A stretch of 64,000 nucleotides of DNA, from the NCBI RefSeq assembly GCF_007860075.1, contig NZ_SJPP01000003.1, positions 806,001 through 870,000 on the forward strand, in the 5' to 3' direction. A model generated the notes under the pieces. That model saw nothing but the letters and a program-made list of their open reading frames with translations. It did not search any database and was not told where the DNA came from. A program made the translations under genes and the position numbers. The DNA comes from Symmachiella macrocystis (lineage in GTDB: Bacteria; Planctomycetota; Planctomycetia; Planctomycetales; Planctomycetaceae). This document shows, one piece after another, positions 1-8,743 of this stretch (within the stretch, counting starts at the first letter, position 1; each line of letters starts with the position of its first letter).

Positions 1-308
1 ACACCATCGCTGCCATCATAAGTGCCAATTTCGAATGTTGACCCATCGGGAGCACTCCAGGAAGAGGGCAAGGGAATATCCTTAGGTAATTTCTCCTGGG
101 TGGCAGCATCCGGATGCAGAATGATACGCCCCTGCTGCGGATAAACAAGAGGCTTTCCATCGACCATAATCTTGCCCGTCAAAGGCACGACCGGGACTTT
201 GTTGCGTACGTCGACAAACCCCTCTTCTTTGCATCCGCTTGCCAATCCAACTAAGCAAAGGAGAGAGAGCAGTCCCAAATGTTTGCTGAAGCTGCGAGTC
301 ATGTTCAT
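1..308 (-). CDS. Small exported lipoprotein, 3' part cut by window edge
   Basis: The reverse-strand frame reads from an ATG at 306-308 out of the left edge, so only about 102 residues are visible. The N-terminus has a hydrophobic segment ending in a lipobox, LASGC, which predicts lipidation at that Cys. Then comes a Val-Pro-Leu-Thr-Gly-Lys-Ile stretch followed by VDGKPL. That arrangement is typical of the transthyretin/carboxypeptidase-regulatory-like lipoproteins that planctomycetes encode in large numbers, often beside DUF1559 genes. A second ATG two codons in is also possible. Function is unknown; the lipoprotein call is firm and the family call is by pattern only. Confidence 0.75.
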   Translation of the reverse strand, partial: MNMTRSFSKHLGLLSLLCLVGLASGCKEEGFVDVRNKVPVVPLTGKIMVDGKPLVYPQQGRIILHPDAATQEKLPKDIPLPSSWSAPDGSTFEIGTYDGSDG

Positions 309-881
309 TGAGTGAGTTAACCGCAAATAGACCTTCTTGCCGGAGCTGGACAAAATGGTTTGTTTGCCTTCAAATCTGGTCATAGACTGTAGTATTTCCA
401 CAAAAAGTTAAGCAATCACGTGCCTGTAGCGTCCCCGCAATGTCGTTGACCGTCACGTTTCTACAACACGTAAAGAATTTCTGAGAATAGCAGTATCAAG
501 ATTTCGTGACGACAAAAAATGACTAGATCAGCCAGTTTACCCGTCACGCCAGAATACAGAATGAATCGATAGGAACGTGGACCGACAAAATATTTGTCAG
601 CCTTGCCACAATGCCGATGAGCTAGAAGGGCACACGGCCAGCCGATTTTTTATACCGCTGGAAGTGTGAAGGCCCGTTGAAAATTGTTGAAAATTTAATT
701 TGCTTCGTGGTATTTATAACTAGACCAAAGCAAACACCCCTTGTCAAACGTATTTCCCGGCCTTGTAAGGACTTTTCTTAGTAGTTCGAACTAAAGCCCA
801 CCTTTAGCGATCGTGGCGGGTAGATGGCACTTCTAAGCGATTTTTAAGCCATTTTTGACACGATTTCGGTGCCCGCCCAGC
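309..881. other. Intergenic region, presumed promoter of the lipoprotein gene
   Basis: No convincing gene lies in these 573 bases. The stretch is AT-richer than its surroundings and carries a perfect tandem copy of the 10-mer GTTGAAAATT at 676-695, then more AT-rich sequence. Both flanking genes read leftward, so it should hold the 3' end of the response-regulator transcript and the promoter of the lipoprotein gene. I could not fix -35/-10 boxes with confidence. Confidence 0.4.
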
Positions 882-1577
882 TCACCCGTCGTACCGGTAG
901 CCCACGCCATGAACCGTCCGGATAAGCACGGGGCGATTGGGGTCAATTTCGATCCGTTTCCGCAGCCGCGAGACGTGTTGGTCCAACGTCCGGCTATTGG
1001 GAAAATAGTCCTCACCCCACACCCGATCAAAAATTGTGGCGCGGTCCAGGACTTCGCCGCGATGATCGTGCAGCAGTTGCAACAGCCGCACGTCCCGCAG
1101 GCTCAACTCAATCACCTGCTCGCCGCGTCGACCGCGCAATTCGGAGGTATTGATGTCTAGGTCTAGCATTTGAAAACAGCCGCCATTCTCTGTTTGCGAC
1201 CGGCGATGGCAGCGGCGGGTGATCGAGCGGATGCGAGCCACCAATTCCTTCACACCAAACGGTTTGACGATGAAATCATCGGCTCCCAACTCCAGCCCGA
1301 CGACTTTGTCGACCTCCTCGGACTTGGCACTGATGAACACTATCGGCACCTCCGCATCCGCGTCGCGCAACTTGCGGCAGACGTCGAAGCCATTCACTTC
1401 CGGCATCATCACGTCCAGAAAGACAAAGTCAGGACGATGCTCATGAAACAGCGTCAGCGCCGTTTGCCCGTCACTTGCCTGAAGCACTTGATACCCTTCA
1501 TCGGCCAAGACCTCAACCACGGCGCGGCGAATCAATGTGTCGTCCTCGGCGACTAATACTTTCATCGGCGGCCTCAA
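882..1577 (-). CDS. OmpR/PhoB-family response regulator
   Basis: A 231-residue two-component regulator. The receiver domain (about residues 5-120) has the acidic pair EDD at 11-13, the phospho-acceptor Asp55 in FLDVMMP, the switch Ser in VFISAK and Lys in VKPF. A C-terminal winged helix (about 135-230) ends in the typical HVSRLRKRIE...TVHGVGYRYDG signature. Its start overlaps the stop of the upstream sensor kinase by 4 bp (ATGA), so the two are translationally coupled; an ATG four codons later is an alternative. Its targets are unknown. Confidence 0.93.
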   Translation of the reverse strand: MRPPMKVLVAEDDTLIRRAVVEVLADEGYQVLQASDGQTALTLFHEHRPDFVFLDVMMPEVNGFDVCRKLRDADAEVPIVFISAKSEEVDKVVGLELGADDFIVKPFGVKELVARIRSITRRCHRRSQTENGGCFQMLDLDINTSELRGRRGEQVIELSLRDVRLLQLLHDHRGEVLDRATIFDRVWGEDYFPNSRTLDQHVSRLRKRIEIDPNRPVLIRTVHGVGYRYDG

Positions 1578-3184
1578 CTCTCATTGCGTGGAGTGTGTAA
1601 TGTTACGCGAAACCGCGCGCCCCGGTCCGCTGCTTCCCATTCGACATCGCCGCCGTGATCGCGGGCCAAATCGCGGGCGATCGATAACCCAATTCCTGTT
1701 CCCGGTGAGTCTTCCAAAGCATGTGAAACACGATGAAACGGCTCAAAGATCCGCTCACGCTGCCCCGCAGCAATGCCCGGTCCGCGATCCTCGACAACAA
1801 TTGTCGTGCGGTCGCCTTCTTGGCTGCTGGTAATTTTCAGTAGTTTTCCCGCAGCGGCGTATTTTTCGACGTTGCTGAATAAATTCACCAGAATCTGTTC
1901 CAGCACATCAACATCGACCAGCACACGTTGCGGCGCATTAGCATCGAATTCCACAACAATCTGTTTGTCGCGCAGCGGCGGAGCAAATCGTTCCAAACAA
2001 GCGGTAATCAGGTCGTCGATATTGGCCGCCGAATGTCGAATCGAAATGCCGCTTCGCTGTTGCCGCGCGAATGTCAGCACGTTGGTGATCAACCGACTGA
2101 GGCGTTGGCTTTCACTGAGAATCACCCCCAGTCGGCTGGTCGCAGATCCGGTCTCTGCGGGAGGCATCCCTTCCAAATCCCGTTCCAACAAATCAGCATA
2201 CATACGGATATTGGTCAGCGGAGTTTTCAGTTCGTGCGAAACCTGATTGACGAAATTGACGCGTTGGGTCGCTTCGGCCATTTCACGAGCGTATTCGCGG
2301 TAAAACACAACCGGCATCAACAACAGTGCCACGCCGCCTGCAATCAGACCGGCCAGAATGTTGAAATACTGCGACCCCGGTTGCGCCGTCGCCAGCCACG
2401 ATTCGGCCACCAAGTATTGCAACCGCCATGAACTGAGCGGACTGCTGATGGAAAGATCGACAAACGGGAGTTGATCCTCGGGCGGTTCGTAACGGCCCCA
2501 CTGATAGACGACGCTGCCGTCGGAATCCACCAGCCGAATACGTGCTTTCTCGTCAAGCCGATTGAGTTCGCCCGATATTCCTCCCGTTTGAGGAAGAATG
2601 TCGATGAGGTCCGCCATCCACCGAGCGCGTTCGAGGAGTACACCCACGATTTCGCCCGATTCACGACGATGCCAGAAAATAAGATTCACGCCGCGCCCCC
2701 AATAGAGCGCGTACCAACCGTGCGTCCGTTGAATCCCCCCTTCTCGACCGCTCGATTCTCCGGGCGCGTCGTTTTGCGCATTGGCCAAGCGCACAAAATC
2801 GCGGTCGTTGATCACCGGCGTGATCTGCACCAAAAACTGCCGTTCCGCGGTGTTCAGCGACGAACCGGGCAAAGGATGCCTGATCCGGCCTTCCGCATCG
2901 AGCACAAAGATTTGCTCCACGCGCGGTTCACGCCGAAGTCGTTCGCGAATGCCGCCGGGCGTCAGCGAGACTCCGCGGGCCAGGTCGAGCAACTCGCGTT
3001 CACGGTCCTCAAAATACGTGGCGATGACGCCGTCGGTCTCGTGAAGCTGCTGCCGAAAGATCTCCTGAAATCGCTGGCGAATGTGCGCCTCTTCGTCGCT
3101 CGCCAAACGCCACCCCAGAACCGCTAACAATGCCAGAGGCACCGTAGAGATGAGGATCAGCAGCAAAACTTGACGACGGGCCAC
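1574..3184 (-). CDS. Membrane sensor histidine kinase
   Basis: A 536-residue kinase, partner of the overlapping response regulator. It starts at a GTG preceded by GAGG. A first membrane helix lies at residues 6-27, then a roughly 250-residue extracytoplasmic sensor region with no recognisable fold, then a second helix near 275-297. The H-box reads NQVSHELKTPLTN with the phospho-accepting His near 316. The HATPase domain shows the N-box (LVNLFSNVEKYA), the G1 box (DRGPGIA), the F-box (IFEPFHR) and G2 (GTGIGLSIA). The stimulus cannot be inferred. Confidence 0.93.
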   Translation of the reverse strand: MARRQVLLLILISTVPLALLAVLGWRLASDEEAHIRQRFQEIFRQQLHETDGVIATYFEDRERELLDLARGVSLTPGGIRERLRREPRVEQIFVLDAEGRIRHPLPGSSLNTAERQFLVQITPVINDRDFVRLANAQNDAPGESSGREGGIQRTHGWYALYWGRGVNLIFWHRRESGEIVGVLLERARWMADLIDILPQTGGISGELNRLDEKARIRLVDSDGSVVYQWGRYEPPEDQLPFVDLSISSPLSSWRLQYLVAESWLATAQPGSQYFNILAGLIAGGVALLLMPVVFYREYAREMAEATQRVNFVNQVSHELKTPLTNIRMYADLLERDLEGMPPAETGSATSRLGVILSESQRLSRLITNVLTFARQQRSGISIRHSAANIDDLITACLERFAPPLRDKQIVVEFDANAPQRVLVDVDVLEQILVNLFSNVEKYAAAGKLLKITSSQEGDRTTIVVEDRGPGIAAGQRERIFEPFHRVSHALEDSPGTGIGLSIARDLARDHGGDVEWEAADRGARFRVTLHTPRNES

Positions 3185-3465
3185 ACACGCCTCGAGTTCC
3201 AGAGTTAGGGTGAAGCGCTATTGTCACGCCTATGAGGAGAACACGTTAATGAAATAGCCCTCGTTGCGTGAGTCGCGACACACCATTCTACATAGTAAGA
3301 GAGCTATATATACATATATACCCTAATGCAGTGCCGTCAAAACGATCGTCTCCCGGCAATTCAACGCCTCAACCAAGACAACGACAGGATTCGGCAGCCC
3401 GGACGCGAGCGCGATCCGGGTGCCTGCCTTATCCCTCTATAAAGGCCTCATGCCACTTCATACTC

Positions 3466-4788
3466 TTAATACTTCTGTTGCGTTTGATCTTTATATTGAA
3501 AACGCCGCATCTGCTTACGATTGGCCTTCCAGTCCTTTTCATCCAATTTTTTGGATTGTTCTTTATTGGTGGCACAGCGAAACATCAGCAGTTCCGACCC
3601 AAGCAGTTCGCCATTTTCGCCCAGGTAAACGCTGTTATTGATCAACACTTGTCGCGCACCTTCGATGTCTCCTTTGTCGCGCAGTTGCGTCGCGAATCCG
3701 TTGGCCCGGTTGGCGACTTGCAAGACAGCCTGCTCCATTACGTCGCGGTTGAGCGATTTCTCAACGTCGGCAACGTTTTCAGAAAATTTCACACTGACCT
3801 CACTCGATAGACGGTCGGTTGTATTGGTCTGCATGTTGGCGTAGGACACGTTCACGGCTGCCACTTTGAGCGTCTCCTCTGGTTTAGCAGCGGGGATCTC
3901 GACTTCCAGCAAGATATATTTTTCCTGTTCGCTGTAAATCTGATTCATGCCGACCACGACTGTTTGGCCATTGATCTCCGCATCACCGTTGAGCATGCGG
4001 ACCGGACGGACGCCGTTTTCGCAGGTGATGGTGATCGCAACTTCCTGGGCCACGACCGACAGCACGTCGTCAAATTCATAGTTGAAGATCTTCACCAAAT
4101 CGGCAGCGTCTTTGATAAAGATATGATTGCCGTCGCTATTTTGTGCCAACTGCACCATCAGGTCTTCATTGTAATGCAGCCCGAGTCCCATGGTGCTGAC
4201 GGCAATTCCCTCTTTTCCGAGCGACCGCCCCAATTCACCCAATTCGCTCGGCGATTTGGGGCCGACGTTGGCCAGTCCATCGGACAAGAGGATGATGCGA
4301 TTCACCCGTTCGCTGTCCAAAAACTTCCGAAGTTCGCCCGCCCCTTTGCTCACGCCGGCGAACAATGCCGTCGACCCGCTCGCACCGATCGATTTGATCT
4401 TCTCGATGATTTGTTTTTTATCGCTCAATTTCGTGGCCGGGACCAAAACGTTCACGGTCGCATCGTAGGTGATTACCGAAACAATATCGTTCTCGTTGAG
4501 TCGTTCAATCGCGCTGATCGCCGCTTCACGCGCCCGTTTGATTTTTTCGCCCTTCATCGATCCCGACTTGTCCAACACCAACGCCACATTCACGCTAGGA
4601 CGTTTTTTGTCGCTTTGGAATTTGAATCCGGTCAGCCCCACCTTGAGATAGGCGGTCTGTTTTTTTCCAGCAAGCAACGTCGGCTGCGCCATCGAGACAT
4701 CAAGTTTAACTTGGCCCGCTTGGACCGTTGAACCAATTAGAGTCGCCGCCGCCACGAAGGCGGCCAACTTGCGAGTGCACTGGGACAT
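3466..4788 (-). CDS. Secreted von Willebrand factor A domain protein
   Basis: A 440-residue exported protein. I start it at the ATG at 4788, not at the 28-codon longer frame, because AGGAGC sits about six bases upstream and the new N-terminus is a clean signal peptide ending near TVQAG. The VWA domain begins around residue 65 with the MIDAS motif DKSGSM (DxSxS), then ASGSTALFAG and LLSDGLANVG for the other metal-site residues. The C-terminal half is a beta-rich region followed by a helical tail. It probably binds a ligand outside the membrane; no partner is evident. Confidence 0.88.
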   Translation of the reverse strand: MSQCTRKLAAFVAAATLIGSTVQAGQVKLDVSMAQPTLLAGKKQTAYLKVGLTGFKFQSDKKRPSVNVALVLDKSGSMKGEKIKRAREAAISAIERLNENDIVSVITYDATVNVLVPATKLSDKKQIIEKIKSIGASGSTALFAGVSKGAGELRKFLDSERVNRIILLSDGLANVGPKSPSELGELGRSLGKEGIAVSTMGLGLHYNEDLMVQLAQNSDGNHIFIKDAADLVKIFNYEFDDVLSVVAQEVAITITCENGVRPVRMLNGDAEINGQTVVVGMNQIYSEQEKYILLEVEIPAAKPEETLKVAAVNVSYANMQTNTTDRLSSEVSVKFSENVADVEKSLNRDVMEQAVLQVANRANGFATQLRDKGDIEGARQVLINNSVYLGENGELLGSELLMFRCATNKEQSKKLDEKDWKANRKQMRRFQYKDQTQQKY

Positions 4789-4916
4789 GACAATTGCTCC
4801 TAGTTTGAGTGATACGTGCGCGAACATTTCTTCGGCAGCCGGTTCCATCCGTTTCCCGACCCATGCACGCATTATTCACGAATCTCCCCCGTAGGTGGTC
4901 TGATGGGTGTCACAAC

Positions 4917-4936
4917 TTTGTAACAAATTTGTAACA
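4917..4936. promoter_or_regulatory. Direct repeat TTTGTAACA, 11-bp period
   Basis: TTTGTAACA occurs at 4917-4925 and again at 4928-4936, one helical turn apart, between the VWA gene (leftward) and the HesB-like gene (rightward). A regulator dimer could contact both on one face of the helix. Which gene it would control is not clear. Confidence 0.35.
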
Positions 4937-5117
4937 CCCTTTTATTCGTGGAATGAGTCGCGACATGACTGTAGATACTACCTCATAAGGGGGAGTTGTA
5001 TTTCGCATTGGGTGACAGGTAACATCGACAAACGCCAATCGCAGGTGTTGGTTTTCGGGGTCGATCAAAATCGGGAATTGTTGTGGGGTCAAGCAACTTG
5101 AGACTGTGGAAGGTAGT

Positions 5118-5507
5118 ATGGGAATAATTTCAAAACTGCTATCGTTGTTTGGCAGCAATGCGCGACAGCAATCGAACATCGCTGACAATATTCAGCAAGG
5201 AGCGATTGTGGCGTTTACCGATATCGCCTTAGCAAAAGTGCGGGAATCTCAGAAAGCCGATGGTAGGCCATTTTTGCGGGTGATGATCAACCAAGGCGGC
5301 CCCGGCGTGTACATGTATGACATGGACTTCGACGATCAAGTGAACGTCGCAGAGGACATACTTGACCTTTCTCACGGAATTCAAGTCATCGTCGATCGCC
5401 GCAGCGCCATTTTTCTCGATGCGACGACCATTGACTGGCAACGTACTCCTCAGGGAGCTGAGGGATTTCACTTTGATAACCCAAACGCCGTGCAATCGGA
5501 TGGATGA
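5118..5507 (+). CDS. HesB/IscA-fold protein lacking all cluster-ligand cysteines
   Basis: A 129-residue protein. I start it at the ATG at 5118, which has GGAAGG a few bases upstream; a GTG at 5106 is in frame. From about residue 32 it follows the A-type Fe-S carrier fold: a TDIALAKVRE opening, GRPFLRV, YDMDFDD, IQVIVDRRSAIFLDATTIDW and a terminal GFHFDNPNA. Family members normally have one Cys in the central GGCSG loop and a CGCG pair after NPNA. Here these read GGPGV and VQSDG, and the protein contains no Cys at all. It therefore cannot carry a cluster in the usual way. It overlaps the next gene by 4 bp. Confidence 0.85.
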   Translation: MGIISKLLSLFGSNARQQSNIADNIQQGAIVAFTDIALAKVRESQKADGRPFLRVMINQGGPGVYMYDMDFDDQVNVAEDILDLSHGIQVIVDRRSAIFLDATTIDWQRTPQGAEGFHFDNPNAVQSDG

Positions 5508-6409
5508 CCGTGACCAAACCACAACCCCAGGGCGTACTGCCCGTGTTTCAAACGCCGTTTCACGAAGACGAATCACTCGATTTCGACACGCTCGCCCGCG
5601 AAATCGAGTGGCTATTTAATAATGGTGCCGACGGGATCGTGATGGCGATGGTCTCTGAAGTGTTGCGATTATCCGATGCGGAGCGGCGGGAGTTGGCTGC
5701 GCGCGTTTGCCGTTGTGCTGAGGGCCGCGGTACGGTCGTGATCAGCGTCGGGGCGGAGAGCAGTTTGCTGGCCCAGGAATCCGCGCGGCATGCCGAGAGT
5801 GTCGGCGCGACGGCGGTGATGGCGATTCCGCCGATTTCGGTGGCGCTGGATGACAGTGAATTGCGGCGGTATTACGAGCGAATTTTGAACGCGATTTCGA
5901 TCCCCGTCATTGTGCAGGATGCGAGCGGATATGTCGGACGACCGATGTCGATTGATATGCAAGCCGGGCTGTTCGCCGAATACGGGGACCGCGTGATGTA
6001 CAAACCCGAAGCCAACCCCATCGGTCCGCGGTTGACGGCGCTCAATGAAGCAACAGGCGGCAAGGCTAAGGTCTTTGAAGGGACCGGCGGGATTGCTCTC
6101 GTCGAAAGTTACGCACGCGGAATCGCAGGGACAATGCCGGGGGCGGATTTGATTCGAGTACTCACCGCATTGTGGCGCGCCTTAAACGCCGACGACTTCA
6201 AAACCATCAACCGCTTGCATCCGCCGCTCTGTTCAATGATTTCCCTACAGACCAGCCTCGATGCATTTTTAGCGATCGAAAAATACCTGTTGGTCAAACA
6301 GGGGGTTTTTAAAAACACGGTCACCCGTGGCCCGGTTGGTTATCGGTTGGATGCGGCAACGCGCGTGGAAGTCGATCGGTTGTATGAGTTGTTGATGGCT
6401 GGTTTATGA
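5504..6409 (+). CDS. Dihydrodipicolinate synthase (DapA) family aldolase
   Basis: A 301-residue class I aldolase-type TIM barrel. The probable Schiff-base lysine is Lys167 in VMYKPE. The usual GTTGE phosphate/carboxylate loop is replaced by AMVSEVLRLS, and the conserved active-site YN pair of true DapA reads QD at 138-139 (VIVQDAS). So it is probably not the lysine-pathway enzyme but a relative acting on another 2-keto acid or lyase substrate. It overlaps genes on both sides by 4 bp each, suggesting one operon with the HesB-like protein and the methyltransferase. Confidence 0.85.
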   Translation: MTVTKPQPQGVLPVFQTPFHEDESLDFDTLAREIEWLFNNGADGIVMAMVSEVLRLSDAERRELAARVCRCAEGRGTVVISVGAESSLLAQESARHAESVGATAVMAIPPISVALDDSELRRYYERILNAISIPVIVQDASGYVGRPMSIDMQAGLFAEYGDRVMYKPEANPIGPRLTALNEATGGKAKVFEGTGGIALVESYARGIAGTMPGADLIRVLTALWRALNADDFKTINRLHPPLCSMISLQTSLDAFLAIEKYLLVKQGVFKNTVTRGPVGYRLDAATRVEVDRLYELLMAGL

Positions 6410-7077
6410 GGTTGGAGACGTGTGCAATGATTGCTGATTTGCCCGAAATCGCCGGGGGTTGGCGGGTTGAGCGAATCCATGTCGGACAGCATGATTTTAA
6501 AATCTGCCGCCCCACCGACCCCGATGCGCTATTGGATGGGGCGACCGATGAGAACATTCCCTACTGGGCGTATTTGTGGCCAACGTCATACGATTTGGCT
6601 GCTTGGATCTTAAGTACTGACTGGCAACCGCCCGGTGAGGTGCTGGAGCTCGGTTGCGGTATCGGCCTGGTTGGACTCGCCGGATTAGCGGCAGGTTGGC
6701 AGGTCACGCTCAGCGACTACGAACCATTCGCCGTGCAAGTCGCACTAGCCAACGCGCGGCTGAATGGTTTTACCAACGCGCCGGGCAGCGTACTCGATTG
6801 GCGCGAAGAACCACCGCAACAATATGCGGCCATTGTCGGTTGCGATGTGACGTATGAGCGCACCGACCATGAACCGCTGCTCAATTTCCTCGACACCGCA
6901 TTACTCCCCGACGGCACCGCCTGGCTCGCCGACTGCAACCGCGCCGCGACGGAGGAGTTCCTGACCACCGCGAGGGAGCGTGGGTATGACATTCGCCGCA
7001 ACGAATTACCGGCCGTCGATTTCTCCAACCGGCCGAAATCCACATCCGTCCTGCGGCGGCTGACGCGCCGCGGGTAA
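6406..7077 (+). CDS. Class I SAM methyltransferase, METTL/methyltransferase-16-like
   Basis: Up to 223 residues. The ATG at 6406 overlaps the aldolase stop (ATGA); an ATG at 6427 with GGAG nine bases upstream is an equally good start. Motif I is LELGCGIGLVGLAG, followed by an acidic motif II (LSDYEP) and CDVTYER. The YWAYLWPTSYDLAAWI stretch before motif I is typical of the family that includes small protein-lysine methyltransferases. The substrate is unknown. Third gene of the tight set starting at 5118. Confidence 0.85.
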   Translation: MRLETCAMIADLPEIAGGWRVERIHVGQHDFKICRPTDPDALLDGATDENIPYWAYLWPTSYDLAAWILSTDWQPPGEVLELGCGIGLVGLAGLAAGWQVTLSDYEPFAVQVALANARLNGFTNAPGSVLDWREEPPQQYAAIVGCDVTYERTDHEPLLNFLDTALLPDGTAWLADCNRAATEEFLTTARERGYDIRRNELPAVDFSNRPKSTSVLRRLTRRG

Positions 7078-7201
7078 CCGGTCCTTTGTCCGAACGTCGC
7101 ATTGTGAAAGTCGGGAATTTTTTATATTTGTGAGACTTTTGCCGGTTACCTGCCCAAAACGTATCTGTGTAGATGGAGCGTGCCTTCTGGGCTTTGAATT
7201 C

Positions 7202-7945
7202 ATGCCACAACAATCCAATACAAATTCGCTGTTGTACCGTGATGACCTCGCCGAAATCCATGTTGATGGCTACGGGTTTCATTGGACGGGCGCGGCAGAT
7301 TCTATTCTTGAGTGGTTCTCTCAATATGGCATTTGCAGCGGAAAAGTGGTTGACTTGGGCTGCGGTGGAGGCCAATGGCTCGCCCATTTGGATGAACATG
7401 GTTACGAAACCTATGGAATCGACGTGTCCGAAAGCATGATTCGGATTGCTAGCAGGAATGCTCCCAACTCTGAATTGCAGTGTGGTTCATTCGCTGATGT
7501 TGCGATTCCAAAATGCGATGCGGTGACATCGTTAGGCGAACCATTAAACTATTTGAACAGTCGGCGTGCGATGCAACGCACGCTACGAAAGGTATTCGCC
7601 GCACTCAGGCCCGGCGGGGTTTTTATATTCGACGTACGGCACCCCGCAAAGGGGGCAGTTGCACCGCAGTCCCCTCATCGAATCTCGGAGGATTGGTGTT
7701 GCCTAGCCCACATCGAAGAAGACTTTCGGAAAAATCTACTAACGCGACATATCACGACCTTCCGGCGTCAAAAGGATGGCAAGTACCATCGCGACACCGA
7801 AGTACATCGCCTGAAAGTGTTCTCTCGCTCGGATGTGTCCGCGTGGCTGCGGGCAACCGGATTTCGGGTACGAACGAAAACTGCCTACGGCACCTATCAA
7901 TTAAGCAAACGGCAATCAATCTTCATCTGCCGAAAGCCTGAATAG
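7202..7945 (+). CDS. SAM-dependent methyltransferase
   Basis: A 247-residue protein from the ATG at 7202; an in-frame GTG at 7130 would add 24 residues and no start has a clear ribosome site. Motif I is VVDLGCGGGQWLAHL, motif II YGIDVSESMI, and the post-I region CDAVTSLGEPLNYL fits class I enzymes. The C-terminal part (RHITTFRR...HRLKVFSRSDVSAWL) resembles small-molecule or ubiquinone-type methyltransferases but does not fix a substrate. It is unrelated in detail to the preceding methyltransferase and is separated from it by over 100 bases. Confidence 0.85.
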   Translation: MPQQSNTNSLLYRDDLAEIHVDGYGFHWTGAADSILEWFSQYGICSGKVVDLGCGGGQWLAHLDEHGYETYGIDVSESMIRIASRNAPNSELQCGSFADVAIPKCDAVTSLGEPLNYLNSRRAMQRTLRKVFAALRPGGVFIFDVRHPAKGAVAPQSPHRISEDWCCLAHIEEDFRKNLLTRHITTFRRQKDGKYHRDTEVHRLKVFSRSDVSAWLRATGFRVRTKTAYGTYQLSKRQSIFICRKPE

Positions 7946-7985
7946 AGTGTAGTTGGGCAGACTCCCACCTGCGGCATTCACAGGT

Positions 7986-8000
7986 TTGGCCGAAGGCCAA
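7986..8000. terminator. Hairpin between convergent genes
   Basis: TTGGCC-GAA-GGCCAA is a perfect 6-bp stem with a 3-base loop in the gap between the rightward methyltransferase and the leftward membrane protein gene. It has no T-run, so a terminator role is only inferred from position. Confidence 0.35.
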
Positions 8001-8099
8001 CGGGCTGGTTGGGAAAGGATCCCACTTATCCCTATCCCGTCGCTGCGGAGGATAGCCTTCAGGCGGGAGCCCCACGTACTTACTTTCCGAAACGTCACC

Positions 8100-8591
8100 C
8101 TACCAAGAATACCCCCGTTCCATCCTCCATTCACCATCAACGATCTTCAAACCGAAAAATACATATGTCTGGTTCGCTTCTTCTTCGAAATCGACGCGTA
8201 CCGTCCAAAAACCACTCTTGCCTTTGCGTGCCATCGATATTTTGCATTTTGGGGGATCGATTCTCTTGTATCCAGCACAAAATTCTTCAAACGTCCTTGG
8301 CTCTCCGATTCTCTTGGACGGCCCGTAAAATAACTTCCGTGCGGCGTCATAATTGTCCGCTTCGACAAGTTCCAAGAACTTCCTTACCGAATCATCCGAC
8401 AGGTTGCCCTTTTGATCCTCTGGCAGCGGAAAAAAAGGGAAGTATTCATAAACGCCCCAGCTGACTATGGCAGACAGCGCCACCAGACCAAACACGGCCA
8501 AAGACGCCGGCAGGAGATACCTAGAAACGTCCCGCCGGGGCGTCTGGTTTGATTCCGCTGCAGAGGTATTTCCATGGTTCTGTGCTGTCAT
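8100..8591 (-). CDS. Hypothetical single-pass membrane protein
   Basis: A 163-residue protein. The start at 8591 is chosen because AGGAAAT lies just upstream; the longer open frame to 8882 has no support and would overlap the next gene's promoter and start. A hydrophobic helix lies at about residues 24-50, followed by a soluble domain. The end (TYVFFGLKIVDGEWRMERGY) is a beta-strand pattern like small DUF3887/DUF4864-type or NTF2-like extracytoplasmic domains. Convergent with the methyltransferase and divergent from the isomerase. Function unknown. Confidence 0.75.
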   Translation of the reverse strand: MTAQNHGNTSAAESNQTPRRDVSRYLLPASLAVFGLVALSAIVSWGVYEYFPFFPLPEDQKGNLSDDSVRKFLELVEADNYDAARKLFYGPSKRIGEPRTFEEFCAGYKRIDPPKCKISMARKGKSGFWTVRVDFEEEANQTYVFFGLKIVDGEWRMERGYSW

Positions 8592-8743
8592 CGTATTTCC
8601 TCGACGGTTTAGTTGTGGGTAACCCCAAACGATTCTTGCAGGGGCAAGCTGCATACGTTCGCCAAACTGGAACCCCTCCGCCCAAAACAGTACGATACCC
8701 CTCACTACGTTTGAAACTGTAAACGACAGAGGAGATGACTGCG

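Noticed and set aside
5504-6409. Annotation as dapA (4-hydroxy-tetrahydrodipicolinate synthase)
   Set aside because: The GTTGE loop and the active-site YN pair are replaced, so only the family level is supported.
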